Shown piece by piece: positions 26,512 through 36,638 of a stretch of DNA of 64,000 nucleotides. A program made the translations under genes and the position numbers. The stretch is taken from contig CAZZKG010000014.1 of the NCBI GenBank assembly GCA_964654825.1, positions 7,346-71,345 on the forward strand, in the 5' to 3' direction. This DNA is from CAZZKG01 sp964654825 (GTDB lineage: Bacteria; Gemmatimonadota; CAZMKB01). How positions within the stretch are numbered: the first letter of the stretch is position 1; each line of letters opens with the position of its first letter. The notes beneath the pieces were generated by a model, which saw only the letters and a list, made by a program, of their open reading frames with translations, ran no database searches and was not told the DNA's origin.

Positions 26512-28065
26512 TTGAGAAAACCTGCATCGAAACTGTTATTGCTCACCCTGTTCTTCGCTCTCGTTTCGACCGCTCACGGCGGAGACGAATCCCCGTATAT
26601 CTATTCTTCGAGAGAAAACGTCCCCCGCCATTTGTCCTTCGTCACGGACAACCCGAAGTTCAACAGAATGTGGACCGAAACGATCATCGAAATCCTCTCC
26701 CGACAACTTGCGAACGGACAGCTGATCGAGAGTTCCGTCGAGTCGGGGCTCTATCCGAACAGCTTCCCCCGCAGCGTCACTCCAGTCATCCTCATCAAGA
26801 GCGGATACCTGGACCAGGCCCGGAAACGGCTCGATTTCCTCTGGGATCATCAGAAAAAAAACGGCTCGTTCTGGAATTTCCACGATCGGGAAGCGAAGGG
26901 AGGGGGAATCGTCGAGGAAGACGGCGGGTGCTACGTCGTCGGGCAAACCTATCTCTACTACCTGTACTCGGGAGACAGGAGTTACCTGGAGAAGCGGTGG
27001 AGTAAAACAGTAAGATCGATGAATTTTCTCGAAGATCTCTTTGACAAAGAGCTCAACCTCTTCTATTCCACGGCCGGATACTCGGAAGGGAACATCAGGG
27101 GAGGATATAACATCTATCACCAGGCGATATCCGCCTACGGATTCCGGTCGGCAGCTGGTATCGCCCTGGCACTCGGAAAAGACGGGGCCGCCGGCCGATA
27201 CACTTCGTATGTCGAAAAGGTAAAAAAGGGTGTCTACGAGAACCTGTACAACCGGGAGAAAGAGAGGTTTTCCTTCCAGAGAAGCTCTGAAGGCGGGTTC
27301 TTCGATCCGCCGTATCCGGCTTTTCTCGTCCTCTCCTACTATGACATACTGGATCCCCGTGAGAAGTCATTCGAAAACTCCTTCACCTACATGATGGAAG
27401 GTCCACGCTTCGGCGTGTACAGGGATGAGATCTTCGGGCTGGAACCGTTCGATCACAACCACTCTACCGGGAGAGGTTTCTGGCTCGGACAGAACGGTCA
27501 CGGGTGGGTCATCCCCTATCTCCTGAAAGCGGGGAGGATGGAGGAAGCCGATGATTGGATCAGGAGTCTCATCTCGATGACGGACGAGAAAACGTTTCTC
27601 GTTCCCGAGCACATCAACTGGAGTCACTGGGACCCTGACGGCGGCGAGTGGGCGGGCAAAAAGTACGGTGTGTACCCCGAGCCCTCGGCGTGGGTCGATC
27701 CGGGGAACCTCTACGCTCTCTCCACTGCCATGCACATGGTTTTCACCATCGTGGACGCCGATCCGGGAGACCCGGGGCAGACCGTGTACTTTCGAGTCCC
27801 CCCTTCATTCGGTATGGTCGCAGTCACCAATCTCAGATCGACTCACGGGTACATCGATGCCAGTTTCGTTCAGTACGAAGGGAGCGTAAAGATTTCGATC
27901 GCCGGAGAAGGCGAGGGGAAGATCGTCATCGTCGGTCACGGTGAAACGGCGGAAGTCGAGAGGGACGGCATACTGTACGACCGGTGGGTCATCGATCAGA
28001 ACGGAGACCTCGACATCAGCACGGATTTCGAGCTGCACAAGTTTGTGATTCACAGCGGTGAGTAG
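26512..28065 (+). CDS. Exported glycosidase-like protein (alpha/alpha barrel)
   Basis: 517 aa. The signal peptide ends at about TAHG (residue 22). The rest is rich in W, Y and G with repeated helical hairpins and motifs such as SESGLYPNSFPRSVTPV-like SGLYPNSFPRSVTP, WDHQKKNGSFWNFHD, FDHNHSTGRGFWLGQNGHGWVIPYLL and PSAWVDPGNLYALSTAMHMV, which resemble six-hairpin glycosidases (GH15/37/63-type). No family assignment is secure. TTG at 26512 is preferred because GGAGGT stands 7 bases before it; a GTG at 26503 overlaps that site. As last gene of the cluster it may trim or release the polysaccharide. Confidence 0.65.
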   Translation: MRKPASKLLLLTLFFALVSTAHGGDESPYIYSSRENVPRHLSFVTDNPKFNRMWTETIIEILSRQLANGQLIESSVESGLYPNSFPRSVTPVILIKSGYLDQARKRLDFLWDHQKKNGSFWNFHDREAKGGGIVEEDGGCYVVGQTYLYYLYSGDRSYLEKRWSKTVRSMNFLEDLFDKELNLFYSTAGYSEGNIRGGYNIYHQAISAYGFRSAAGIALALGKDGAAGRYTSYVEKVKKGVYENLYNREKERFSFQRSSEGGFFDPPYPAFLVLSYYDILDPREKSFENSFTYMMEGPRFGVYRDEIFGLEPFDHNHSTGRGFWLGQNGHGWVIPYLLKAGRMEEADDWIRSLISMTDEKTFLVPEHINWSHWDPDGGEWAGKKYGVYPEPSAWVDPGNLYALSTAMHMVFTIVDADPGDPGQTVYFRVPPSFGMVAVTNLRSTHGYIDASFVQYEGSVKISIAGEGEGKIVIVGHGETAEVERDGILYDRWVIDQNGDLDISTDFELHKFVIHSGE

Positions 28066-28089
28066 CAGGGAATCGGCATCTATCTCGAC

Positions 28090-29154
28090 TCAACGAATGA
28101 TCGCAAAACGTATTGTCGTGACACTGTGATTCCCGCCGCCCTGACGACTCCACTCAACCTGGAACAGGTAGATACCGGGGGCGACGCGGTTCCCGCCGCC
28201 GTCGCGACCGTCCCAGACGACCCAGTGCTCGCCGGGATTCCCGATGATCGTTTCCGGGAGTGTGACAATGGCTCTCCCCGAAATGTCATACACCTTCGCC
28301 CCGAGCGTTCCGGACTCTTCGGTTCTCACGTGCAGCTTGACGAGAGCACCGCTCTCGAGCCGGCAGGGATTGGGAAACACGTACAGATCGAAAAGCGTCC
28401 CAGGAGCTATTTGGCCTCCGTCAGGTCCCCCGGTGACCGGCAGATCGATTATCAACCACGAGAGCTCGAGCCCGATGAGCTCATGACCCCGCACACTCGG
28501 ATGCACTCCATCGGTACCGATTAAAACCGAGAGCGAGTCGCCGAAAAGCCGCCCGACATCGACCAGCTCGGTTCCCTCTTCGGCCGCAACATTTCTGATC
28601 ACCTGATCGTAGCTCTGCCAGAGGGTTTCGACACCGCCGTATACCTCATACAACGACCGATCGTGCCGCTCGTAGAATTTATCAGGAACCATGGGGACGA
28701 GAGAAAGAAGAATCGGGACGGCCCCCTCGGCCCGGGTTTCCTTCACCATGAAACGGAGAGCCTCACCGAAGTTCGATGGTGAAACCGTGAGTTCTTCATT
28801 CTCACGAAGCAGATCGTTCGCCCCGAAGAGGATTGTCACCACATCGGGTTTGTCTGACGCCAGATAACCGGCCAGAGCCAGCGCTCCATCCACACTCGTC
28901 TGCCCCGCTCCGGCATGATTGGAGACGGAAACATTCCGACCCGACGTTTGGAGAGATCTTTCGAGGACTGAAGTGTACCGGTTGGAGGTGTCGACAACTC
29001 CTTCAATGAAACCCTCCGTGATCGAATCACCGATCGACAGGATCACCAGGGGAGCGTTCTCCCCGGTAGAGAGGCGAGATGGGGAAAACACCACGGGCAG
29101 CACGATCAGACACAGAGAAAAGATACAACAACGTGAAGAACTGATATGGATCAT
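28090..29154 (-). CDS. Exported SGNH/GDSL hydrolase with FlgD-like C-terminal domain
   Basis: About 354 aa. The signal peptide covers residues 1-~25. The SGNH blocks are visible: ILSIGDSITEG (catalytic Ser), GAGQTSVDG (Gly), FGANDLL (Asn) and GTDGVHPSVRGHE (Asp and His). This is an extracytoplasmic esterase or lipase, possibly acetyl-glycan esterase. Residues ~265-354 form a FlgD-like module (VFPNPCR, WDGRDGGG, APGIYLFQVEW) but without QNYPNPFNP. The ATG at 29154 is 14 bases from GGGAGG; a GTG at 29181 is an alternative start. Confidence 0.82.
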   Translation of the reverse strand: MIHISSSRCCIFSLCLIVLPVVFSPSRLSTGENAPLVILSIGDSITEGFIEGVVDTSNRYTSVLERSLQTSGRNVSVSNHAGAGQTSVDGALALAGYLASDKPDVVTILFGANDLLRENEELTVSPSNFGEALRFMVKETRAEGAVPILLSLVPMVPDKFYERHDRSLYEVYGGVETLWQSYDQVIRNVAAEEGTELVDVGRLFGDSLSVLIGTDGVHPSVRGHELIGLELSWLIIDLPVTGGPDGGQIAPGTLFDLYVFPNPCRLESGALVKLHVRTEESGTLGAKVYDISGRAIVTLPETIIGNPGEHWVVWDGRDGGGNRVAPGIYLFQVEWSRQGGGNHSVTTIRFAIIR

Positions 29155-29217
29155 CGAGTGAGCTACCGCCTCCCATCTCACTTACAAGAGAAAACACGAA
29201 CCGTACCTGATCTCTCA

Positions 29218-29979
29218 TCACAACAATCGGGCTGCCGCTTCATCCACCAGCCGGATGAGCCTTCCCGCCGCCGGGTGGATGGCCTGTGCCGGATATCGGT
29301 CGAGATCGGTATCACCGGTCACCACAATGCGCAGGGCCTCCGCTTTCCCTTCACCGCTCACGAGAAAGAGCACGCAGGCCGCACTGTTGAAAACAGGGAC
29401 GGTGAGGGTAATCCGCCGCGTTTTGAGTTTTTCGACGTAGGAAGTCACTACGAGACGTTTCTGCTCGAGTGCGGTGCCGGTACCGGGAAAGAGAGATGCC
29501 GTGTGTCCATCCGGCCCCATCCCGAGGAGAACGAGATCGAACCGCGGGAGATCCCCTGCGCTCAATCCAAACTGCTTTATAAGCAGGCTTTCGTATCCTT
29601 CTGCGGCACTCTGAGCGTCCGGGTTCTCCGCCTCGATGCGGAACACCGTCTTCTGCCTGACGGGGACTTTCGAAAGAAGGGTCTCGCTCACCATCCTGTA
29701 GTTGCTGTCCGGATGGTCGGGCGGGACGGTCCGCTCATCCCCCCAGAAAAAACTCGCGCGGTCCCATGGCACACGGCCCACGTAGGGTTCGCCTCCATCG
29801 GCAAGAAGTGTGTAAAGTGCCCGGGGTGTCGATCCACCCGACAGGCACACGCGGAACACACCTCTCTCCCGGACGGCCTCTTCGGCAAGCCCGACAAACA
29901 GTTCCGCGGCAGTACGGCTAAGCTCAGGCAGACCGCGGGCAATCCTGATATCTGGTTTGTCTGGACAGAGCAGCGTCAC
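29218..29979 (-). CDS. pgl: 6-phosphogluconolactonase
   Basis: 253 aa, DevB/Pgl family. It hydrolyses 6-phosphogluconolactone in the oxidative pentose-phosphate branch. LSGGSTPRALY (~47), FFWGDERTVPPDHPDSNYRM (~77) and LLGMGPDGHTASLFP (~150) are the conserved blocks. GTG start overlapping glk by 4 bp (GTGA). It is last in the tkt-tal/pgi-gnd-zwf-glk-pgl operon. Confidence 0.95.
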   Translation of the reverse strand: MTLLCPDKPDIRIARGLPELSRTAAELFVGLAEEAVRERGVFRVCLSGGSTPRALYTLLADGGEPYVGRVPWDRASFFWGDERTVPPDHPDSNYRMVSETLLSKVPVRQKTVFRIEAENPDAQSAAEGYESLLIKQFGLSAGDLPRFDLVLLGMGPDGHTASLFPGTGTALEQKRLVVTSYVEKLKTRRITLTVPVFNSAACVLFLVSGEGKAEALRIVVTGDTDLDRYPAQAIHPAAGRLIRLVDEAAARLL

Positions 29980-30989
29980 CTCCCTGGTACGGCCGGTGAA
30001 TCCTTCACCTGCATTCGTGCGTAGAGTGCGGCCCCGAGAAGGGCGGTCCGATCATTTGTGATCACCCGGACAGGTACACGTTCCATGAGTGATCCCAGGC
30101 GTCCTTTCGTGGTGAACGCCTCCATGAAAAGCGGCTCATGGAGTTTTGGTAAAATCTTCGGAGCGATCCCACCTCCCAGATAGACACCTCCGGTGGCGAG
30201 CATCTTCAGTGCGACATTGCCGGCTTCCGCCCCATATGCCGAGACAAACATGTCTAGCGCCTTCACGCAGAGATCGGTACCCTCATCGATAGCCGTCCTT
30301 GATATGACTGCTGGGGGATCTCCCTGCCGCAGTTTCTCGGGCAGCCAGTCAGGCTCTTCGCCCCTTCCGGTGTCACGCAGGAACTCGTAGATGTTAAGAA
30401 GGCCCGGTCCCGAGACCACACGCTCCCAGCTCACACGGCCGTAACGATCCGCGAGCCAGCGGAGCATATCGATCTCAAGAGTATTTCTCGGTGAGAAATC
30501 AGTATGTCCACCTTCGGTGGCGAAGGGCCTGAATCTGTCCCCGTCCCGAAAGAGACCCGCCTCCCCCAGCCCGGTCCCGGCGGAAATGATCGCCGCGTTT
30601 CCACACAGGTCAGGACTGCCGGCGTTCAGGACTGCGAGATCTTCCTCCCCGAGTAGACTTACACCGTAGGCGTTCGCCTCGAGATCATTGATCAGCCCGA
30701 CGGATTCGAGTCCCAGCTCGGCCGCCAGATGAACCGAATCGACTACCCAGGGGAGATTGGAGGTCTCGACACGTCCGGCCACGACAGGGCCTGCCACGCC
30801 GAAACAAGCCGAACTTATGGGCCGGTCGCCATCCCTGACAAATGCTTTCACGATTTCCAGGAGACTCTGATACCGGGTGCTGGGGAAGATTTCTATTCTC
30901 TGTATTTCAAACTCACCGTCTTCGGGACATAAGAAGGCAAGCCTCGCATTCGTGCCCCCGATATCACCGGCGAGTATTCTCATTCGCAT
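29976..30989 (-). CDS. glk: Glucokinase
   Basis: 337 aa, bacterial glucokinase (Pfam Glucokinase) type. It phosphorylates glucose with ATP. ILAGDIGGTNARLAF is the phosphate-1 loop, GLINDLEANAYG holds the catalytic Asp, SAGTGLGEAG the phosphate-2 loop, and TEGGHTDFSPRN is the family signature. The ATG at 30989 has GGAG eight bases before it; it overlaps zwf by 10 bp. A second ATG at 30983 would give a 4-bp overlap. Confidence 0.95.
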   Translation of the reverse strand: MRMRILAGDIGGTNARLAFLCPEDGEFEIQRIEIFPSTRYQSLLEIVKAFVRDGDRPISSACFGVAGPVVAGRVETSNLPWVVDSVHLAAELGLESVGLINDLEANAYGVSLLGEEDLAVLNAGSPDLCGNAAIISAGTGLGEAGLFRDGDRFRPFATEGGHTDFSPRNTLEIDMLRWLADRYGRVSWERVVSGPGLLNIYEFLRDTGRGEEPDWLPEKLRQGDPPAVISRTAIDEGTDLCVKALDMFVSAYGAEAGNVALKMLATGGVYLGGGIAPKILPKLHEPLFMEAFTTKGRLGSLMERVPVRVITNDRTALLGAALYARMQVKDSPAVPGR

Positions 30990-32515
30990 GTCCACCACTC
31001 CCGTCCATCTCCGGCAAGCATCTCGTCCGCCTCGGCAGGACCCCACGTACCGGCATCGTAATTGGGGAAACTCCCTCCCGGACATTCCCGGCAGGCTTCC
31101 AGAATCGGATCCACGACAGCCCAGCTCGCCTCCACCATGTCGGCACGCTGGAACAGGGTGGCATCACCCTGGATGCAATCGTTCAAAAGACGCTCGTACC
31201 CCGTGCTGGGAGTGTTTCCAAAATAATCCCTGTACTGAAAATCCATATCCACTGTCCCCACACGCACGACCGGTCCGGGCACTTTCGCCCCGAAACTCAG
31301 TGAGATGCCTTCATCGGGCTGGATGCGGATGCATAATCTGTTCGGATTCAACTGATCGACGGGTGTCTGTTGAAAGAGTACGAACGGAGCCCGCTTGAAC
31401 TGGACGGTCACTTCGGTCACACGACGGGGAAGACGCTTCCCCGTGCGGAGATAGATCGGGACATCCGCCCAACGCCAGTTGTCGATACTCAACTTCAGGG
31501 CCACAAATGTCTCGGTGAGGGAATCGGGGTCCACATGTGGTTCCTCACGATAGGAAGGTACGGGTTCGCCGCGCACTGTCCCCTCGCCATACTGCCCTCT
31601 TACCACACACCCGAGGGCATCCTCGGGTGTGATCAGCTGTATCGCCCGGAGAATTTTTACCTGTTCATCACGGACGGCATCGGCATCGAATGAAATGGGC
31701 GGTTCCATGCCGATCAGGGTTATGAGCTGGAAGATGTGGTTCGGTACCATGTCACGGATCGCCCCGGCATGATCGTAATATCCCCCGCGCTGCCCGACGC
31801 CGAGGTCCTCGGCGACCGTTATCTGCACATGGTCCACATAACGCCTGTTCCACAGGGGTTCGAAGATACCATTTGCGAAGCGAAAAACCAGGATGTTCTG
31901 GACCGTCTCTTTTCCGAGATAATGATCGATACGATAGATCTGATTTTCTTTCAACACCTTTCGGATCTCCCGGTTGAGAGCTACAGCGGAGGAGAGATCG
32001 CGACCGAAAGGTTTTTCTATAATGACCCGTCGCCAGAAATCTCTCGTATCGTGGGCCAGACCGGCCTCGCCGATCCGGCGGATGATCGTAGAAAAAAACC
32101 TGGGTGCTGTCGCGAGATAGTAAAAGTAGTTCCCTCCTGTCCCTTCCTTCTGATCCACGGTGGACAGCAGTTCACGGAGCCTGGTGTAGGTTTCCGCCTC
32201 ATCCACGTCGCCCGGTAAGTAATACAGACGATTCATCAGAGATTCCCGGAGAGTGGTGTCGATCGTGTCTGAAACGAACTCTTCGATGTCCAGACTCATC
32301 TTATTCCGAAACTCTTCCGAACTCATCATTGAACGGGAGACCCCGACTACCGAGAAGTTATCAGGCAGCAGATCGATCTCCGCAAGGTTGTAAAGCGCCG
32401 GTATCAGTTTTCTCCTGGTCAGATCCCCCGATGCCCCGAAGATGATCATGACACATGGATCCTGAGCCTGATGAACAGACAAATCGATCGACCCGTTCTC
32501 CTTCTTACACTCCAT
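30980..32515 (-). CDS. zwf: Glucose-6-phosphate 1-dehydrogenase
   Basis: 511 aa, full length. The NADP site is IIFGASGDLTRRKL (24-37), and the substrate/catalytic signature RIDHYLGKE is at 195-203. It commits glucose-6-phosphate to the oxidative pentose-phosphate path and makes NADPH. It sits directly upstream of glk and pgl in the operon. Confidence 0.97.
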   Translation of the reverse strand: MECKKENGSIDLSVHQAQDPCVMIIFGASGDLTRRKLIPALYNLAEIDLLPDNFSVVGVSRSMMSSEEFRNKMSLDIEEFVSDTIDTTLRESLMNRLYYLPGDVDEAETYTRLRELLSTVDQKEGTGGNYFYYLATAPRFFSTIIRRIGEAGLAHDTRDFWRRVIIEKPFGRDLSSAVALNREIRKVLKENQIYRIDHYLGKETVQNILVFRFANGIFEPLWNRRYVDHVQITVAEDLGVGQRGGYYDHAGAIRDMVPNHIFQLITLIGMEPPISFDADAVRDEQVKILRAIQLITPEDALGCVVRGQYGEGTVRGEPVPSYREEPHVDPDSLTETFVALKLSIDNWRWADVPIYLRTGKRLPRRVTEVTVQFKRAPFVLFQQTPVDQLNPNRLCIRIQPDEGISLSFGAKVPGPVVRVGTVDMDFQYRDYFGNTPSTGYERLLNDCIQGDATLFQRADMVEASWAVVDPILEACRECPGGSFPNYDAGTWGPAEADEMLAGDGREWWTCE

Positions 32516-32637
32516 TTTTCTTCCCCTGCCTGAGATCAGATGATTGTCGGTCGCCCTGAGTGAGCATTCTCCTTCTTCACACCTCGTTGTTTGATCGCAC
32601 GAACAGCCTCAGTGCACCACCGTATTTATTAACATGA

Positions 32638-33615
32638 CTACTGAGGCGGCTCTTCATGTCCGCCGAACTTGTACCGCATCGCGGAAAGTACCTTGTCAGC
32701 AAAAGTGTGTTCCTGTCTGGACCGGAAGCGGGCATATAACGCCGCCGAGAGGACATCCGCCGGGACGGCTTCTTCGACTGCAGCCAGAACAGTCCATCGC
32801 CCCTCTCCGGAGTCCTGCACGTATCCGGAATATTTGTCCAGATGCTGATCTTCCCGCAGTGCCATCGCCGAAAGATCGAGCAGCCATGACCCGATCACAC
32901 TTCCCCTCCTCCACACCTCGGCGATACCGGCGAGATCGAGATCATACCGGTAATCTTCGGGCAGTTCGCTCGACCGGGCACTCTTGAGGATGTCGAATCC
33001 CTCCGCATAGGCCTGCATCAGACCATATTCTATCCCGTTGTGGATCATCTTGACGAAGTGTCCAGCACCGCAGGGCCCGCAGTGGAAATACCCTTCCTCC
33101 GATGTACCTGCAGTATCCTCTGCTCCAGGTGTTCGAGGAATGTCCCCGCGTCCGGGAGCCAGCGTCCGGAAGATCGGGTCGAGGTTCGCGACCACCTTTT
33201 TTTCACCGCCGATCATGAGGCAGTATCCTCTCTCGAGACCCCAGACGCCACCGCTCGTCCCGACGTCGACATAATGGATCTTCTTCCCGGCGAGGAATCC
33301 GGCACGTCTGACATCGTCCTTGAAATACGAGTTTCCACCGTCGATGATCACATCGCCGGACTCCATGAGCTCTCCCAGTTCCCGTACGACCTGTTCGGTC
33401 GGATCACCGGAAGGCACCATTACCCAGGCCGTGCGCGGCTTTTCGAGTTTTCTCACGATATCCTCCAGGGAGGAGGCGCCGGTTGCTCCTTCTCCAACCA
33501 TTTTCTCCACCTCGTCCGAACTCCTGGAGTATACGACGCACTGATGATTGTCCTTCATCAGACGAAGCGCCATGTTACCCCCCATTCTTCCTAGACCGAT
33601 CATTCCTATCTGCAT
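32638..33615 (-). CDS. gnd: 6-phosphogluconate dehydrogenase, decarboxylating (short type)
   Basis: 325 aa, the short YqeC/GndA-like form rather than the ~470-aa enteric form. IGLGRMGGNMALRL (6-19) binds the nucleotide, DVGTSGGVWGLERGYCLMIGG (~115) and KMIHNGIEYGLMQAYAEG (~187, catalytic Lys and Asn) are conserved. This short type is often NAD-preferring; that is family knowledge, not tested here. Confidence 0.94.
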   Translation of the reverse strand: MQIGMIGLGRMGGNMALRLMKDNHQCVVYSRSSDEVEKMVGEGATGASSLEDIVRKLEKPRTAWVMVPSGDPTEQVVRELGELMESGDVIIDGGNSYFKDDVRRAGFLAGKKIHYVDVGTSGGVWGLERGYCLMIGGEKKVVANLDPIFRTLAPGRGDIPRTPGAEDTAGTSEEGYFHCGPCGAGHFVKMIHNGIEYGLMQAYAEGFDILKSARSSELPEDYRYDLDLAGIAEVWRRGSVIGSWLLDLSAMALREDQHLDKYSGYVQDSGEGRWTVLAAVEEAVPADVLSAALYARFRSRQEHTFADKVLSAMRYKFGGHEEPPQ

Positions 33616-33668
33616 AAGGCTTCCCTTCTCCTGTCACTGTGTTTACGAACGGATATTTTGAAATACAT

Positions 33669-36530
33669 TTACATTTTCACGAAAGCGCTCTTGACCGCTT
33701 CCCGGAGGGCAATGAGGCCTGCACGGACATCCGGACCGAGGTGTACTCTGAGTGCCCTCCGGTCCCGTTCCACCAGAACCTGAAAATCGCCGCGCGCCTC
33801 CGCCGCCTTCACCAGGCCGAATGTATAAGCCCTCCCCGGCACTTTCATGTCCACCGCATCGTCACCTGTCACCTGTACAAACACACCGCTGTTCGGCCCG
33901 CCTTTATAGGCCTGTCCGGTCGAATGCAGAAACCGGGGTCCGAACCCCAGGCACGTGGCCACGTGTTTCCTGTCCCTGATCATGTGCCTGATCTCCTGAA
34001 GCAGAGCCTCATGAGCCGGATCGTTTTCGATGAAGGCCAGGAGGGCGAAGTAATCTCCGGCCCCGATCCTGTCCAGGTGCGCCCGGAGGTAGCCCTCGAT
34101 CGAACGGTTTTCTCCGGAAGCTTTTCGTATGGCCTCGGCATTGTGCTCGTCGGTGAAAAGTTTCATGCCATCGTTTTCGAGAATCGGGAACTCATCCGGG
34201 AGTGCACCTGTAGATTCGAAAGCACCGGTGAGTTCGCGTGTGACCTCTTTACTCGCTTCAACGTCGGGCTGATCGAACGGGTTTATACCCAGGACCGACC
34301 CGGCGACTGCAGTCGCAATCTCCCAGCGGAAGAACTCCTGCCCGAGATCGAATGGATGTGTGACACTGATACGCACGACGGGCTGCCCACTCTGCTCGAT
34401 TCTTTCCATCGCTCTATCCTGAACGCCATCTGGCGCTGTTTCCAGCCTCATGTAGACAAATAACCGATCTTCTCCGTAAACATCCGGAGGCCCTGGTTCT
34501 TCCTTATCGACCGGGATGAGCGCCTTCGACTGTTTGCCGGTGGATTCGGCCAGAAGCTGCTCGAGCCACGCTCCCAGCCCGCCTATGCCCGGCGACGCCA
34601 CAATGGTCACCTTGTCCCGACCCTGCGTCCCGCAGACTCCCAGGATAACACCGAGCAGCACACCGGGATTTTCCGCGGCCGGCACACACGACGAGCAGGC
34701 GACCGCCATCTCGTCGGCACGATCGAGAAAGGCGGGAGCATCGAGCCCTATTACGGCCGCCGGAACCATTCCGAAGTTGGAAAGTGCGGAGTACCTTCCG
34801 CCGATGGAAGGCACGCCATGAAAGATCTTTCTGAAATCTCTCGTCCGGGCGATCTCCTCCAGCTGCGACCCCGGATCGGTGATCGCGATGAAAGACGACC
34901 CCGCTTTGTCGGGTCCGGTTATCCCGCTTACAGAATCGAAGAAATAATCCAGAAGCACCGCCGGTTCGAGTGTCGTCCCGGATTTGCTCGACACGATGAA
35001 CAGGGTTTCGGGAAGGTGAACCATGTCCTCCACGGTCTTTATCTGAGCAGGATCGACCGAGTCGAGGACATAGAACCCGGGAAAACCATCGATCATTCCG
35101 AATGTCCCGGAGAGAACATCGGCACAGAGGCTCGAGCCGCCCATTCCGAGAAGAACAGCATTGGTGAAGTCGGCCTCTTTCACTTCGGTTGCAATGTCCC
35201 GCAGGTGTTTGCCATGCGCCGGTTGATCTTCGGTGACGTGCAACCATCCGACCCAGTCACCCTCATCGGTACCGGTCCAGAGTGAAGTGTCCCCCGACCA
35301 GAGCTTCCTCACCTTTCCGCTCTTCTGCCATTCCTCGAGCGTGTCATTAACCTGCGAAGCAAGAGACCACGGGAGTGTATAGTTCAGCCTGTTCACCTTC
35401 GGCATGGAGTTCTCCCGGCACCTTTTGTCCACGGCATTCAGCAGTTTGTCGAACGCCTCGACGAAGAGCTTCACCCCGTCTTCGAGCAGCGCATCAGTCA
35501 CCTCCTCGATGGAGATGTCGGAATCAGCAAGTCTCTTCATGGTCTCGCGAGCATCCTCGATCCCCTCTTCGAGACTCGAACGCGGCTGTCCATGATCCCT
35601 GAATGCTTCGATTACGGAGGGGGGCATGGTATTCACGGTGTCGGGACCGATCAATTCTTCGACGTAGAGAAGGTCGCTGTAAGCGGGATTCTTCGTGCTC
35701 GTACTCGCCCAGAGGACCCGCTGGGTCTTTGCGCCTGAAGCTGAAAGAGCATCCCAGCGTTTTCCCCGGAATATCTTTTTGTAGTCCTGATAGATGAGCT
35801 TGGCGTTCGCCACCGCCACTTTCCCACGTATGTTCTCGAGCTCCTCCCGCCGGTCAGTGTCGATGACCGATTCGAGAAGGCCCGTGATGACGGCATCGAC
35901 CGCCGTATCGATGCGGCTCAGAAAAAAGCTCGCCACACTCCCGATGGAACCGACATCGCCACCTTCTCCAGCAAGATCTTCGAGCCCGGCGAAGTAGGCT
36001 TCTGCAACAGGCCGATAGATCTCTCGTGAGAAGATGAGTGTCACGTTTACATTGATACCCTCACTGATGAGCTGCCTGACAGCGGGCAACCCTTCAGGGG
36101 TGGCGGGGACCTTGATCATGAGGTTCTTCCGGCCCACGGCTTCCCAGAGCTTCCGGGCTTCGGTCACCGTCCCATCCGTGTCGTGAGCGAGATACGGAGA
36201 GACCTCGAGACTGACGTACCCGTCGCGTCCTCCCGTCGCCTCGTGGATTGGGGCGAGGACATCCGCGGCATCTCTCACATCCCGGACCGCCAGTTTTTCA
36301 TAGAGGGCTTTCGCGTCGAGTTGCTTATCGTACCGCAGTCGATCGAGGAGGTCGGTATAATCGGAGCTTCCGGTAATCGCCTTCTGGAAGATGGCCGGGT
36401 TCGAGGTTACACCGGCGAGGCCGTCCTCATCGACGAGACTCTGTAATTCACCGCTGGTGATTAGACCGCGGCGAATATAGTCGAGCCACACCGACTGGCC
36501 CGTCTCCTTCAATCCCACAAATGGATTCAT
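33669..36530 (-). CDS. Bifunctional transaldolase / glucose-6-phosphate isomerase
   Basis: 953 aa fusion. Residues 1-~370 are transaldolase: VTSNPAIFQKAI (41-52) and the Schiff-base lysine K140 in NLMIKVPATPEG. Residues ~380-953 are phosphoglucose isomerase: GMGGSSLCADVL (~462), FIVSSKSGTTLEP (~510), and a PGI-type tail. The pair links the non-oxidative pentose-phosphate branch to upper glycolysis in one polypeptide. Such Tal-Pgi fusions are known in several phyla. It lies between tkt and gnd. Confidence 0.95.
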   Translation of the reverse strand: MNPFVGLKETGQSVWLDYIRRGLITSGELQSLVDEDGLAGVTSNPAIFQKAITGSSDYTDLLDRLRYDKQLDAKALYEKLAVRDVRDAADVLAPIHEATGGRDGYVSLEVSPYLAHDTDGTVTEARKLWEAVGRKNLMIKVPATPEGLPAVRQLISEGINVNVTLIFSREIYRPVAEAYFAGLEDLAGEGGDVGSIGSVASFFLSRIDTAVDAVITGLLESVIDTDRREELENIRGKVAVANAKLIYQDYKKIFRGKRWDALSASGAKTQRVLWASTSTKNPAYSDLLYVEELIGPDTVNTMPPSVIEAFRDHGQPRSSLEEGIEDARETMKRLADSDISIEEVTDALLEDGVKLFVEAFDKLLNAVDKRCRENSMPKVNRLNYTLPWSLASQVNDTLEEWQKSGKVRKLWSGDTSLWTGTDEGDWVGWLHVTEDQPAHGKHLRDIATEVKEADFTNAVLLGMGGSSLCADVLSGTFGMIDGFPGFYVLDSVDPAQIKTVEDMVHLPETLFIVSSKSGTTLEPAVLLDYFFDSVSGITGPDKAGSSFIAITDPGSQLEEIARTRDFRKIFHGVPSIGGRYSALSNFGMVPAAVIGLDAPAFLDRADEMAVACSSCVPAAENPGVLLGVILGVCGTQGRDKVTIVASPGIGGLGAWLEQLLAESTGKQSKALIPVDKEEPGPPDVYGEDRLFVYMRLETAPDGVQDRAMERIEQSGQPVVRISVTHPFDLGQEFFRWEIATAVAGSVLGINPFDQPDVEASKEVTRELTGAFESTGALPDEFPILENDGMKLFTDEHNAEAIRKASGENRSIEGYLRAHLDRIGAGDYFALLAFIENDPAHEALLQEIRHMIRDRKHVATCLGFGPRFLHSTGQAYKGGPNSGVFVQVTGDDAVDMKVPGRAYTFGLVKAAEARGDFQVLVERDRRALRVHLGPDVRAGLIALREAVKSAFVKM

Positions 36531-36638
36531 GTCCGTCCTCCTCTATCGATTACCGTGCACATCCTTCTCAAACCTCTGAAAGTATTCTCAGACATCACAA
36601 TCAGTCCCCACCGTTCACATCCCATCATCCTTAACAAT

